Below are positions 34,996-45,000 of a DNA stretch of 64,000 bases, one piece after another; position 1 is the stretch's first letter, and each line of letters opens with the position of its first letter. This DNA comes from Arthrobacter sp. Leaf141 (lineage in GTDB: Bacteria > Actinomycetota > Actinomycetes > Actinomycetales > Micrococcaceae). The DNA lies in the NCBI RefSeq assembly GCF_001424565.1, contig NZ_LMOL01000007.1, positions 61,347-125,346 of the forward strand, given 5' to 3'. Made by a program: the position numbers and the translations under genes. The notes beneath the pieces were generated by a model. The model saw only the letters and a list, made by a program, of their open reading frames with translations. It was not told the origin of the DNA and ran no database searches.

Positions 34996-35015
34996 ACTTA
35001 CGATCCGGTAAGTTA
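34994..35015. promoter_or_regulatory. 22-bp palindromic operator at the hemolysin-III promoter
   Basis: TAACTTAC-N6-GTAAGTTA is a perfect 8-bp dyad lying between the -35 and -10 positions of the leaderless promoter. The architecture is typical of TetR-family operators, but no matching regulator is adjacent. Confidence 0.6.
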
Positions 35016-35121
35016 CCCATGAGTAGGACCTGGCGGCGGCACGGCGGAGCGGCGTGGGACGGCGGAAGCAAAGCCGGACGGTAGCCTAGGATGTGCAAGG
35101 AACGTCCAGCAAGGAAGTCAG

Positions 35122-35895
35122 GTGAGTGGAGGCGTGGAGTTGCCCGGGTTCCTCTACGGCTTCTATGAGCGCAGGCTCCTGCGTGGCCTCGCACGGGACC
35201 GCATTCCCCGGCACATCGGCGTGATGGTGGACGGCAACCGGCGCTGGGCCAAGCAGTTCAACGCCCCCACCAGCCAGGGCCACCAGGCCGGCGCGGACAA
35301 GATCCACGAGTTCCTGGGCTGGTGCCAGGAACTCGGCGTCAAGGTGGTCACCCTGTACATGCTGTCCACGGACAACATGAACCGGTCCAGCGAGGAGCTT
35401 GACCTGCTGATGGGCATCATCGCCAATACCCTTGACCGCCTGGATGAGGATGCCAACATCTCCGTGCACGCCATGGGAGCCCCGGAACTCCTGCCGGACT
35501 ACCTGGCCGAGCGGCTCAACAACCTGACCGCCCGGACCACACTGCGCGAGAAGATCCACGTCAACGTGGCCGTGGGGTACGGCGGCCGGCGGGAAATCGT
35601 GGACGCCGTCAGGGAACTCCTGCACGACGCCGTGGCCAAGGGCGAGGACATCGGCAGGCTCGCCGACGCGCTGAGCGTGGATGACATCTCCCGGTTCCTC
35701 TACACCAGGGGCCAGCCCGACCCGGACCTGGTGATCCGCACCTCGGGCGAACAGCGGCTCTCCGGCTTCCTGATGTGGCAAAGCGCCTACAGCGAGTTCT
35801 ACTTCTGCGAGGCCCTCTGGCCGGCGTTCCGCAAGGTGGACTTCCTGCGCGCCCTTCGCGACTACGCCGGCAGGCAGCGCCGCTTCGGTTCCTGA
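35122..35895 (+). CDS. Short-chain Z-isoprenyl diphosphate synthase (UppS family)
   Basis: Cis-prenyltransferase of 257 residues. The catalytic Asp region HIGVMVDGNRRWAK is near residue 30. The family-conserved NVAVGYGGRREIVDAVREL is near residue 150 and DPDLVIRTSGEQRLSGFL near residue 205. Length and the N-terminal GFLYGFYERRLLRGLA are closest to Rv1086, which makes short (2Z,6E)-farnesyl diphosphate, rather than a decaprenyl synthase; product length is inference. GTG 35122 follows AAGGAAG. It is divergent from the hemolysin-III gene. Confidence 0.88.
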   Translation: MSGGVELPGFLYGFYERRLLRGLARDRIPRHIGVMVDGNRRWAKQFNAPTSQGHQAGADKIHEFLGWCQELGVKVVTLYMLSTDNMNRSSEELDLLMGIIANTLDRLDEDANISVHAMGAPELLPDYLAERLNNLTARTTLREKIHVNVAVGYGGRREIVDAVRELLHDAVAKGEDIGRLADALSVDDISRFLYTRGQPDPDLVIRTSGEQRLSGFLMWQSAYSEFYFCEALWPAFRKVDFLRALRDYAGRQRRFGS

Positions 35896-35944
35896 GGGTC
35901 CGTTAACTCCAAGTTCACGCAGCGGCAACAGGAATCGCCGCGTA

Positions 35945-36097
35945 ATGGTTGCGGAAATTACCCGCGGCGGAATTACGTTATATCCATCAGCAGGCAAACC
36001 GCCGGCTGATCGGGGAGGCCAGTACATGGAGCGGAACATCGCACCGGATGTATGGGAGGCCGGATCCGGCCTCGTGGCCGAACCGCCTCACCATTAA
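35945..36097 (+). CDS. Candidate short ORF in the phoH2 leader (phoAT-like position)
   Basis: An open frame of 50 codons (ATG 35945), out of frame with phoH2, encodes a hydrophilic peptide starting MVAEITRGG and ending LVAEPPHH. The internal ATG at 36026 has an excellent GGGGAGG at 36012-36018 with 7 nt spacing and would give a 23-residue peptide; the outer ATG has only GGAA. One rare TTA codon lies in the longer form. The ORF ends 34 nt before phoH2. Mycobacterial phoH2 is preceded by the small antitoxin-like gene phoAT; equivalence here rests on position only. No homology can be claimed. Confidence 0.4.
   Translation: MVAEITRGGITLYPSAGKPPADRGGQYMERNIAPDVWEAGSGLVAEPPHH
36056..36073. repeat. 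18-bp perfect palindrome in the phoH2 leader
   Basis: GAGGCCGGATCCGGCCTC is a perfect palindrome inside the short ORF and 58 nt before phoH2. It could form a hairpin in the mRNA or be a protein site. Confidence 0.5.
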
Positions 36098-36131
36098 GAA
36101 ATCCGGGCTGGCGCCCGGGGCTGGAGTCGAT

Positions 36132-37550
36132 GTGGCTACTTCTGAAACACTGCCCGAGGTCGTTTCCGACCAGGAAGTGAAAGCTACCTCTCGCGCCACG
36201 CGAGCCACCACACAAACCGGTGCAGCACCAGATGCTGACACCGGTTTTGCCGTCTCCGGAAGGGAACCAGCCATCAACACCTTTGTGATCGACACCTCGG
36301 TCCTGCTCTCGGACCCATTGGCACTGCTGCGCTTCGCCGAACACGAGGTGGTGATCCCGGTGGTGGTCATCACCGAGCTTGAGGCCAAACGCCACGACCC
36401 GGAACTGGGATACTTCGCCCGGAAAGCACTCCGGCTGATGGACGACCTCAGGGTCCAGCACGGCGGCCTGAACCGGCCCATCCCCATCGGAGACGACGGC
36501 GGCACCCTGACTGTGGAGCTCAACCATATTTCCACGGAGGTGCTCCCGTTGGGGTTCCGGAGCGGCGACAACGACAGCCGCATCCTCGCCGTCGCCAAAA
36601 ACCTGGCCAACGAAGGCAAAAACGTCACGGTGGTGTCCAAGGACCTGCCCATGCGCGTCAAGGCCTCGGCCATGGGCCTCACTGCCGACGAGTACCGGAA
36701 CGAACTGGTCAAGGACTCCGGCTGGACAGGCGTGGCCGAGGTGGAGGCCAACGAACAGGAAATCTCCACCCTGTACGGCCACGAACCCGTTTTTATCCCG
36801 GCTGCCGCGGAACTGCCGGTCAACACCGGCCTGGTGCTGCTGTCCAACAGGGGCTCCGCGCTGGGTCGGGTGGGCGCCGACAAACAGGTCCGCCTGGTCA
36901 AGGGCGACCGCGATGTCTTCGGCCTGCATGGCAGGTCCGCTGAGCAGCGGCTGGCCATCGACATGCTGATGGATCCCGCCGTGGGAATCGTCTCGATCGG
37001 CGGCCGCGCCGGCACTGGCAAGTCCGCACTGGCGCTCTGCGCCGGCCTGGAAGCGGTCCTGGAACGCCGCGAACACCGCAAGGTCATCGTGTTCCGCCCG
37101 CTGTACGCCGTGGGCGGCCAGGAGTTGGGCTACCTGCCGGGCTCCGAGTCCGAAAAAATGAACCCGTGGGCCCAGGCAGTCTTCGATACCCTGGGCGCGC
37201 TGGTCAGCCAGGAAGTGGTGGAGGAAGTCATGGACCGGGGCATGCTTGAGGTGATGCCCCTGACCCACATCCGTGGCCGGTCCCTGCACGATGCCTTCGT
37301 GATTGTGGACGAAGCGCAGTCCCTGGAGAAAAACGTCCTGCTGACGGTCATGAGCCGCATGGGCCAGAACTCCAAGATTGTGCTCACCCACGACGTCGCC
37401 CAGCGCGACAACCTCCGCGTCGGCCGGCACGACGGCATCGCCGCGGTCGTCGAAACCCTGAAAGGACACCCGCTTTTCGGCCACATCACGCTCACCCGCA
37501 GCGAACGCTCACCCATCGCAGCACTGGTGACGGAGTTGCTCGAAGGGTAA
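36132..37550 (+). CDS. phoH2: PhoH2: PIN-domain ribonuclease fused to PhoH ATPase/helicase
   Basis: A 472-residue protein with an N-terminal PIN nuclease (residues 55-190) and a C-terminal PhoH P-loop ATPase (230-472). PIN acidic residues appear in [27 protein letters not shown] and DNDSRILA. Walker A is [16 protein letters not shown] and Walker [13 protein letters not shown], and [14 protein letters not shown] is the PhoH signature. Mycobacterial PhoH2 is an ATP-dependent, sequence-specific RNA helicase and RNase. GTG 36132 has GGAG 5 nt upstream and adds about 50 low-complexity residues before the PIN domain. A short candidate ORF precedes it. Confidence 0.9.
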   Translation: MATSETLPEVVSDQEVKATSRATRATTQTGAAPDADTGFAVSGREPAINTFVIDTSVLLSDPLALLRFAEHEVVIPVVVITELEAKRHDPELGYFARKALRLMDDLRVQHGGLNRPIPIGDDGGTLTVELNHISTEVLPLGFRSGDNDSRILAVAKNLANEGKNVTVVSKDLPMRVKASAMGLTADEYRNELVKDSGWTGVAEVEANEQEISTLYGHEPVFIPAAAELPVNTGLVLLSNRGSALGRVGADKQVRLVKGDRDVFGLHGRSAEQRLAIDMLMDPAVGIVSIGGRAGTGKSALALCAGLEAVLERREHRKVIVFRPLYAVGGQELGYLPGSESEKMNPWAQAVFDTLGALVSQEVVEEVMDRGMLEVMPLTHIRGRSLHDAFVIVDEAQSLEKNVLLTVMSRMGQNSKIVLTHDVAQRDNLRVGRHDGIAAVVETLKGHPLFGHITLTRSERSPIAALVTELLEG

Positions 37551-37562
37551 GCCGTCAGAAGG

Positions 37563-37600
37563 AGGGCCGTGGCTTGCTTGGTTCGCCGGGCCGCGGCCCT
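37563..37600 (+). terminator. Probable terminator of phoH2
   Basis: An 11-bp stem with one G-U pair (37563-37573 with 37590-37600) lies 12 nt after the phoH2 stop, without a clear T-tract. Confidence 0.5.
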
Positions 37601-37682
37601 TCGCCGTCGCTTAGACACCTCCCGTCGCAACCCTCCGGTCGCTGAGCGACCTGCGCGCCGCTTTGGTCGGCGATGCGCTCCT

Positions 37683-38357
37683 TTACGAAGCGCCGGGGCC
37701 CGGCTGGTGCCTGGACGCGCCTAAGAATCCAGCCGCGGCGTTGTGGCCTGCCACCTGCAACTCCCAGTCGGGGCGTTTGAACGATTCGGGGGTGAGCCGG
37801 ACTTGTTGGACCGTTTCCACCTCGGTGCCCCACTGGGTCCTGTGCACCCCGTTGGGTTCGTAGCCCAGGGAACGGGAGACGCCCAGCGAGGATTCGTTCC
37901 ACGCGGCGGCCTCGGACTCGGCGACTTCGGCACCCAACCAGTCAAACGCCCACAGCACAACGGCGGCCCGCATCTCCTTGCCCAGGCCGATGCCGTGCGC
38001 GGAGCGCTGCAGCCAGGAGCCGGTGCTGATGGTCTTGAGGGCCGCGAATTTCTTGGCGCCAACGTCCTGGCAGCCAACGAGCTCCCCCTCGTGCCAGATG
38101 CCCAGCAGGATGGTCCAGGACTCCGGTCCGCACTCCGCCCGGTTCCGCCAGTGCCACTGCGCCATCCGGGGTCCGAGCTCGGCGCGGGGCGCCTCGGCCC
38201 AGGCCGTGCTGAACGGGTTCCTGCCGGGTTCGTGGATGCCGCCCGCCGCAGCATCGACCAGCGCCGGCAGGTCCTGGTCCGTCACGGTCCGCAGTTCCAG
38301 GCGCGGTGTCTTCAGGACCAGGCCGTCGAGGGGCCACAGGTGGGTTATCGCAGTCAT
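37683..38357 (-). CDS. GNAT-family N-acetyltransferase (RimJ/RimL-like)
   Basis: Acetyltransferase of 224 residues. It begins with LKTPRLELRTVTDQDLPALV, typical of the RimJ/RimL acetyltransferase_3 branch. The acetyl-CoA loop region is GSWLQRSAHGIGLGKEMRAA, followed by AWNESSLGVSRSLGYEPNG. The C-terminal 25 residues are low complexity. Substrate is unknown; relatives act on protein N-termini, antibiotics or amino acids. ATG 38357 sits 6 nt after TAGGCT, a leaderless arrangement. Confidence 0.87.
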   Translation of the reverse strand: MTAITHLWPLDGLVLKTPRLELRTVTDQDLPALVDAAAGGIHEPGRNPFSTAWAEAPRAELGPRMAQWHWRNRAECGPESWTILLGIWHEGELVGCQDVGAKKFAALKTISTGSWLQRSAHGIGLGKEMRAAVVLWAFDWLGAEVAESEAAAWNESSLGVSRSLGYEPNGVHRTQWGTEVETVQQVRLTPESFKRPDWELQVAGHNAAAGFLGASRHQPGPGAS

Positions 38358-38363
38358 CGGGCC

Positions 38364-38369
38364 AGCCTA
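38364..38369 (-). promoter_or_regulatory. -10 box for leaderless acetyltransferase transcript
   Basis: On the - strand TAGGCT ends 6 nt before ATG 38357. Confidence 0.5.
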
Positions 38370-38381
38370 GCCCAGCGGCAC

Positions 38382-39194
38382 CTAGGGTTCGGGCCACACC
38401 TGGGCCGGGAGGTTCCAGCTGATGTATCGGCGGACATCCGCCGGAGCTGCAGGGCTGGCCAGGAACAGATCATCAGGCATGTATCCGTCCACCGCGAGGA
38501 TCCGCAGCCAGTGGCCGTACTGGTCCTTCTCCGGTTCCAGGGAGCGGCTGGCCACACAGACACCGGTCCGCAGGTCCACCCGGACCAATGACCTGCCAGG
38601 CAGGCACAGCGGGGCTGCGGGATCGCCGGCGTGGTACGCCGCCGTAGGCGACACCTCGGCCTCGAGCGCGGGCCGGCCCTCGTGGTCCAGCCGCCGGACG
38701 CCGTGGACCAGCACTGCATTGCTGCCAGGGAATTCCAGGGGCACCGGGGCATTGCCCGCCAGTTCCACCGGGTCCAGGGCCGCCGAAAGACGGCCGTTGC
38801 CGAACCCGGGATCCCCGTACGCGGCCTCGGGCCTGCGGCGGACCAGGCCGGAGCCGTCATAGACCGGGGTAACAAGGTGCGGCGGCAGCAGCCAGGACTT
38901 CCGTGTCGAGGTGACGTAAAACCCGTCGCGGGAGTCGTTGATTCCGGGTGTGCTGTGGAGGACCAGTCCGTCGGGGCTTTCCAACCGGAGCGCGCCGGGC
39001 CGGCGCAGCGACGCCCGCACCAGCGGCGCCGCCGGGGCAGGGGCATCGGTGAAGGGCTCATCCCAGTACTCGAACTGCAGGGCCTGCCATTTCCACGGCG
39101 AGGACCGGCAGAGGTTCCGGAACATTGCTGCCGTGTCCGCCGGGCCGGCGCCGTGCTCCGGATCCGGGCGGTGCCGGGCGTCCCATGTGGCCAT
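38382..39194 (-). CDS. Hypothetical protein, about 270 residues
   Basis: I do not recognise the family. The protein is soluble and has no signal peptide or membrane segment. It is rich in Trp, Pro and Arg in the first 60 residues (SSPWKWQALQFEYWDEP) and then looks beta-rich (PDGLVLHSTPGINDSRDGFY, LVRVDLRTGVCVASRSLE). The pattern of short strands with DG and DP turns suggests a beta-sandwich or lipocalin-like fold, but that is a guess. ATG 39194 is chosen because TAATAT lies exactly 6 nt upstream; a GTG two codons earlier would break that. Codon usage fits the neighbours. Confidence 0.75.
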   Translation of the reverse strand: MATWDARHRPDPEHGAGPADTAAMFRNLCRSSPWKWQALQFEYWDEPFTDAPAPAAPLVRASLRRPGALRLESPDGLVLHSTPGINDSRDGFYVTSTRKSWLLPPHLVTPVYDGSGLVRRRPEAAYGDPGFGNGRLSAALDPVELAGNAPVPLEFPGSNAVLVHGVRRLDHEGRPALEAEVSPTAAYHAGDPAAPLCLPGRSLVRVDLRTGVCVASRSLEPEKDQYGHWLRILAVDGYMPDDLFLASPAAPADVRRYISWNLPAQVWPEP

Positions 39195-39200
39195 ATCCAC

Positions 39201-39206
39201 ATATTA
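39201..39206 (-). promoter_or_regulatory. -10 box for leaderless hypothetical-protein transcript
   Basis: On the - strand TAATAT ends 6 nt before ATG 39194. It is only 34 bp from the divergent -10 box of the prepilin peptidase gene. Confidence 0.6.
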
Positions 39207-39240
39207 CGCGGGCGCGGTTCTGGGCCCGGCCCGATTCCAG

Positions 39241-39246
39241 TAGCAT
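39241..39246 (+). promoter_or_regulatory. -10 box for leaderless prepilin-peptidase transcript
   Basis: TAGCAT ends 7 nt before GTG 39254. The next codon is ATG, also usable. Confidence 0.45.
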
Positions 39247-39253
39247 CCGAGGG

Positions 39254-39793
39254 GTGATGGGACGACTCGGCGGCCTTTGGGCCGGCAACCCTGTGGCCTT
39301 CTGGCTGGTGCTGGCCGCGTGCGCCTATTTTGTGGTCATGGCCGTGCGCCTCACAGTCATCGATGTCCGGCATCACCTGCTGCCCAACCGGATCATTTTC
39401 CCTTCCTACGCCATTGTCGGCCTGCTTCTGGTGGCTGCCGCGGCGCTGGGTGATGCCGGCTCCGGTACCCTCCACGACGGCGGGCTTGCCGCCACGGAGA
39501 CTTTCCGGGTGCTGGCGGGAGCGGGGCTGCTGTGGCTGTTCTACTACGTGCTGCGGCGCTTGTACCCGCCGGGCATGGGATTCGGCGATGTGAAGCTGGC
39601 GGGAGTGTTGGGCCTGTACCTGGGCTTCCTGGGCTGGGGCCACCTGTTCGCGGGCACGTTCCTGGCGTTCCTGCTGGGCGGATCCTGGTCCGTAATCCTG
39701 TTGGTGGCACGCCGCGGCACGTTGAAGACAGCTATCCCGTTCGGCCCGTTTATGCTGGCCGGTGCTTTCCTGGCCCTGCTCCTGCCGGCCTGA
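39254..39793 (+). CDS. A24-family prepilin peptidase (TadV-like short form)
   Basis: Membrane aspartyl protease of 179 residues. The first catalytic Asp is in LTVIDVRHHLLPNRIIFPSY near residue 35, and the second in the GxGD motif GMGFGDVKLAGVLGLYLG near residue 112. Hydrophobic helices surround both. The N-terminal methyltransferase domain and its zinc Cys found in PilD are absent, as in TadV/CpaA enzymes that mature Flp-type pilins. No pilin or tad genes lie in the window, so its substrate is encoded elsewhere. Start is GTG 39254 or ATG 39257. Confidence 0.88.
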   Translation: MMGRLGGLWAGNPVAFWLVLAACAYFVVMAVRLTVIDVRHHLLPNRIIFPSYAIVGLLLVAAAALGDAGSGTLHDGGLAATETFRVLAGAGLLWLFYYVLRRLYPPGMGFGDVKLAGVLGLYLGFLGWGHLFAGTFLAFLLGGSWSVILLVARRGTLKTAIPFGPFMLAGAFLALLLPA

Positions 39794-39812
39794 GGGCGGT
39801 GCGCCGGAGGCA

Positions 39813-39818
39813 TAGGCT
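39813..39818 (+). promoter_or_regulatory. -10 box for leaderless NUDIX transcript
   Basis: TAGGCT ends exactly 6 nt before ATG 39825. Confidence 0.55.
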
Positions 39819-39824
39819 TGGCTT

Positions 39825-40295
39825 ATGCCTGCACCTGACTTCATCCTGAACCTGCGTAAGAAGGTCGGCAACGACCTGCTGTGGCTTCCCGGCGTCCGGG
39901 GTGTGGTGGTGGACGGGGAAGGCCGGATCCTGTTGGCCCGGCGGGCCGATAACGGGCAGTGGGCCCTGGTCAGCGGCATCCTGGAGCCGGGGGAGCAGCC
40001 CGCCCGCGGCCTGGTGCGGGAGATTTTTGAGGAAACAGCCGTGGTGGCAGAGGTGGAGCACGTGGTCTCTGTTGGCGCCGTGGGTCCGTTCACCTACCCG
40101 AACGGCGATGTTTGTGAATTTCTGGACATTGTTTTTAAGTGCCGGTACGTGTCCGGGACCGCCCGGATCAACGACGACGAATCTCTTGCCGTGGGCTGGT
40201 TCGCCCCGACGGACCTGCCGGAATTGATGGCCGGCCACCTCACCAGCATCCGTCGTGCCCTCGCGCCGGCGGGGACAGCGCATTTCGAGGCCTGA
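39825..40295 (+). CDS. NUDIX hydrolase
   Basis: Pyrophosphohydrolase of 156 residues. The NUDIX box is present around residue 45-67 (GILEPGEQPARGLVREIFEE, then TAV) with the metal-binding REIFEE; the usual Gly after it is replaced by Ala. An N-terminal segment FILNLRKKVGNDLLWLPGVR and a late WFAPTDLPE are typical of ADP-ribose or 8-oxo-dGTP type members seen in actinobacteria. The actual substrate cannot be read from the sequence. Confidence 0.9.
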   Translation: MPAPDFILNLRKKVGNDLLWLPGVRGVVVDGEGRILLARRADNGQWALVSGILEPGEQPARGLVREIFEETAVVAEVEHVVSVGAVGPFTYPNGDVCEFLDIVFKCRYVSGTARINDDESLAVGWFAPTDLPELMAGHLTSIRRALAPAGTAHFEA

Positions 40296-40314
40296 GCCGA
40301 CGGCTTAAAACCAG

Positions 40315-40353
40315 GCAGGGACGCCGCATCCCCCAAGATTGCGGCGTCCCTGC
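40315..40353. terminator. Bidirectional terminator between NUDIX and MFS genes
   Basis: A 14-bp perfect stem (40315-40328 with 40340-40353) with an 11-nt loop is followed by TTGTCGT on +. Confidence 0.85.
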
Positions 40354-40389
40354 TTGTCGTGATCCGACGGACCGTGGTGGCAGCCCGCG

Positions 40390-42752
<2,363 letters not shown>

Positions 42753-42763
42753 AGAGTAAAGTT

Positions 42764-42788
42764 TTGCACTAAGTCGGAATTAGTGCAA
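42764..42788. promoter_or_regulatory. TetR-type operator upstream of tetR-MFS
   Basis: TTGCACTAA-N7-TTAGTGCAA is a perfect 9-bp dyad located 12-36 nt upstream of the tetR start. The half-site TTGCACT recurs once within 42738-42744, next to the other dyad. Confidence 0.6.
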
Positions 42789-42805
42789 CTTAATCTGGGA
42801 AATGC

Positions 42806-42856
42806 GTACGACGGCGGCCGCCGCCTTCGCTGGGAAGGTGGCGGCCGCCGTCGTAC
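42806..42856 (-). terminator. Terminator of fumC
   Basis: A 17-bp perfect stem (42806-42822 with 42840-42856) extends inward by six pairs including one G-U, closing on a 5-nt loop. It lies 19 nt after the fumC stop. Only a weak ATTT follows on the - strand. Confidence 0.8.
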
Positions 42857-42875
42857 TGCAGGAAAGCCGGGGGAA

Positions 42876-44297
42876 CTAGGCCTTGTGCGGCGGGCGCGTC
42901 ATGGACATAACGTCCAGGGCGGTGTCCAGTTGTTCCTCGGTGACCTCGCCGCGCTCCAGGAAGCCCATGGCGATGACGGTTTCACGGATGGTGAGGCCTT
43001 CGGCCACGGCCTTCTTGGCGATCTTCGCCGCGTTCTCGTACCCGATGTACTTGTTCAGCGGGGTGACGATGGACGGTGAGGCCTCGGCCAGGAAGCGGGC
43101 GCGCTCCACGTTCGCGGTGATGCCGTCGATCATCTTGTCCGCCATCACGCGGCTGGTGTTGGCCAGCAGGCGCACGGACTCAAGCAGGTTGGCGGCCATC
43201 ACGGGGATGCCGACGTTCAGCTCGAAGGCGCCGTTGGTGCCGGACCAGGCGATGGCGGTGTCGTTGCCGATGACCTGCGCGCACACCATGATGGAGGCCT
43301 CGCAGATGACGGGGTTGACCTTGCCCGGCATGATCGAGGAACCCGGCTGCAGGTCGGGGATCGCGATTTCGCCCAGGCCCGTGTTGGGGCCGGAGCCCAT
43401 CCAGCGCAGGTCGTTGTTGATCTTCATAAAGGAGATCGCGATGTTGCGCAGCTGGCTGGACGCTTCGATCAGGCCGTCGCGGTTGGCCTGGGCCTCGAAG
43501 TGGTCGCGGGCTTCGGTCAGCGGCAGGCCGGTGTCCGTGGCGAGCAGTTCGATGACACGTTCGGGGAAGCCGGCCGGGGTGTTGATGCCCGTGCCCACGG
43601 CCGTGCCGCCCAACGGAACCTCAGCGACGCGGGGGAGTGCTGCGTTGATGCGTTCGATGCCGTAGCGGACCTGCGCTGCGTAGCCACCGAACTCCTGGCC
43701 CAGCGTCACCGGGGTGGCGTCCATGAGGTGGGTGCGGCCGGATTTCACGACGTCCTTGAACTCCACGGCCTTGCGTTCCAGCGACTCTGCCAGGTAGCCA
43801 AGCGCAGGAATGAGGTCGTTGATCAGGGCCGAGGTGGCTGCCACGTGGACCGAGGTGGGAAAGACGTCGTTGGAGGACTGCGAGGCGTTGACGTGGTCGT
43901 TGGGGTGGACCACCTTGTCGCTGCCGGCTGCCTTCAGGGCGCGTGATGCGAGTTCGGCCAGCACCTCATTGGTGTTCATGTTCGAGGAGGTGCCGGAGCC
44001 GGTCTGGAAAACGTCGATGGGGAAGTCGCCGTCGTACTTGCCCGCCGCCACCTCATCGGCAGCGTCGGCGATCGCCTTGGCCAGCTCGCCGTCGAGCACC
44101 CCAAGTTCCGCGTTGGCCTGCGCCGCAGCCTTCTTGACCCGGGCCAGCGCCTCGATGTGGGCGCGTTCCAGGGTTTTTCCGGAGATGGGGAAGTTCTCAA
44201 CTGCACGCTGCGTCTGTGCACGGTACAGGGCGTTCACGGGGACGCGGACTTCGCCCATCGTGTCGTGTTCAATGCGGAATTCTTCAGTGGAAGTCAT
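42876..44297 (-). CDS. fumC: Fumarate hydratase class II
   Basis: Iron-independent fumarase (473 residues), fumarate to L-malate in the TCA cycle. The superfamily signature [11 protein letters not shown] is near residue 325, and other family segments are [17 protein letters not shown] near residue 107, [17 protein letters not shown] and [22 protein letters not shown] 44297 lies 6 nt after TAAGCT, a leaderless arrangement. Next to glpX and DUF4245 as in M. tuberculosis Rv1098c-Rv1100. Confidence 0.96.
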   Translation of the reverse strand: MTSTEEFRIEHDTMGEVRVPVNALYRAQTQRAVENFPISGKTLERAHIEALARVKKAAAQANAELGVLDGELAKAIADAADEVAAGKYDGDFPIDVFQTGSGTSSNMNTNEVLAELASRALKAAGSDKVVHPNDHVNASQSSNDVFPTSVHVAATSALINDLIPALGYLAESLERKAVEFKDVVKSGRTHLMDATPVTLGQEFGGYAAQVRYGIERINAALPRVAEVPLGGTAVGTGINTPAGFPERVIELLATDTGLPLTEARDHFEAQANRDGLIEASSQLRNIAISFMKINNDLRWMGSGPNTGLGEIAIPDLQPGSSIMPGKVNPVICEASIMVCAQVIGNDTAIAWSGTNGAFELNVGIPVMAANLLESVRLLANTSRVMADKMIDGITANVERARFLAEASPSIVTPLNKYIGYENAAKIAKKAVAEGLTIRETVIAMGFLERGEVTEEQLDTALDVMSMTRPPHKA

Positions 44298-44303
44298 GGG
44301 GCT

Positions 44304-44309
44304 AGCTTA
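44304..44309 (-). promoter_or_regulatory. -10 box for leaderless fumC transcript
   Basis: On the - strand TAAGCT ends exactly 6 nt before ATG 44297. Confidence 0.55.
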
Positions 44310-44373
44310 GGACGAGCGGGCGCACCATCGAAAACCGTGAAGGGGCTGCGACGCAGCGGCCCGCCCGGTGCCG

Positions 44374-44988
44374 CTAGAGGTCCCCGATGCCCGAAACAAC
44401 GTCCGCCCGGCCTTCCGCCAGGCTGTAGGACAGGCCAACGACGGCGGCGCGGCCGCTTTCGATTGCGTCGGAAATCACACGGGAGCTGTCCGCCAGCCGC
44501 TGGGCGGTCTGCTTGACGTGCTCCACCACCATGTCGTTGACCTCTGTCTGGTCGTTCCGCAGCGAGGTCAGCACCGAGGGCGTGATCCGCTCCACCAGGT
44601 CCCGGATGAAACCGGCAGGCATCTGTCCGGTCTCGACGGCGGCCTTGGTGGCGCTGACGGCGCCGCAGTTGTCGTGGCCGAGGACCACGATCAGGGGCAC
44701 CCCCAGCACGCCGATGCTGTATTCGAGGGAGCCCAGGACGGCGTCGTCGATGACCTGGCCGGCGGTGCGGACCACAAAAACGTCGCCAAGGCCGACGTCG
44801 AAGATGATTTCGGCGGCGAGCCGGGAATCCGAGCAGCCGAAGATCACCGCAAACGGGTGCTGGTTCTCCACCAGGGAGGAGCGGCGGGACGCATCCTGGT
44901 TGGGGTGGGACGTTTCGGCGTTGACGAAGCGTTCGTTTCCTTCGCGCAGGCGGCGCCAGGCGAGTGCGGGGGTCAGGTAGGTAGCCAC
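44374..44988 (-). CDS. Beta-class carbonic anhydrase
   Basis: Zinc enzyme of 204 residues interconverting CO2 and bicarbonate. Zinc ligands and catalytic dyad are seen in FGCSDSRLAAE near residue 50 (Cys, Asp-Arg) and VLGHDNCGAV near residue 103 (His, Cys). The segment VRTAGQVIDDAVLGSLEYS is typical. GTG 44988 lies 6 nt after TAACGT. That box overlaps the stop codon of the DUF4245 gene 9 nt upstream, so the gene may have its own promoter inside a two-gene unit. Confidence 0.92.
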   Translation of the reverse strand: MATYLTPALAWRRLREGNERFVNAETSHPNQDASRRSSLVENQHPFAVIFGCSDSRLAAEIIFDVGLGDVFVVRTAGQVIDDAVLGSLEYSIGVLGVPLIVVLGHDNCGAVSATKAAVETGQMPAGFIRDLVERITPSVLTSLRNDQTEVNDMVVEHVKQTAQRLADSSRVISDAIESGRAAVVGLSYSLAEGRADVVSGIGDL

Positions 44989-44994
44989 GCGACT

Positions 44995-45000
44995 ACGTTA
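44995..45000 (-). promoter_or_regulatory. -10 box for leaderless carbonic anhydrase transcript
   Basis: On the - strand TAACGT ends 6 nt before GTG 44988, and its TAA is also the stop codon of the upstream gene. Confidence 0.45.

Noticed and set aside
38354..40093. Open frame of 579 codons on the - strand across the hypothetical, A24 and NUDIX genes
   Set aside because: Overlaps three genes and two divergent promoters; protein is low complexity (Arg/Gln/Ser/Thr).
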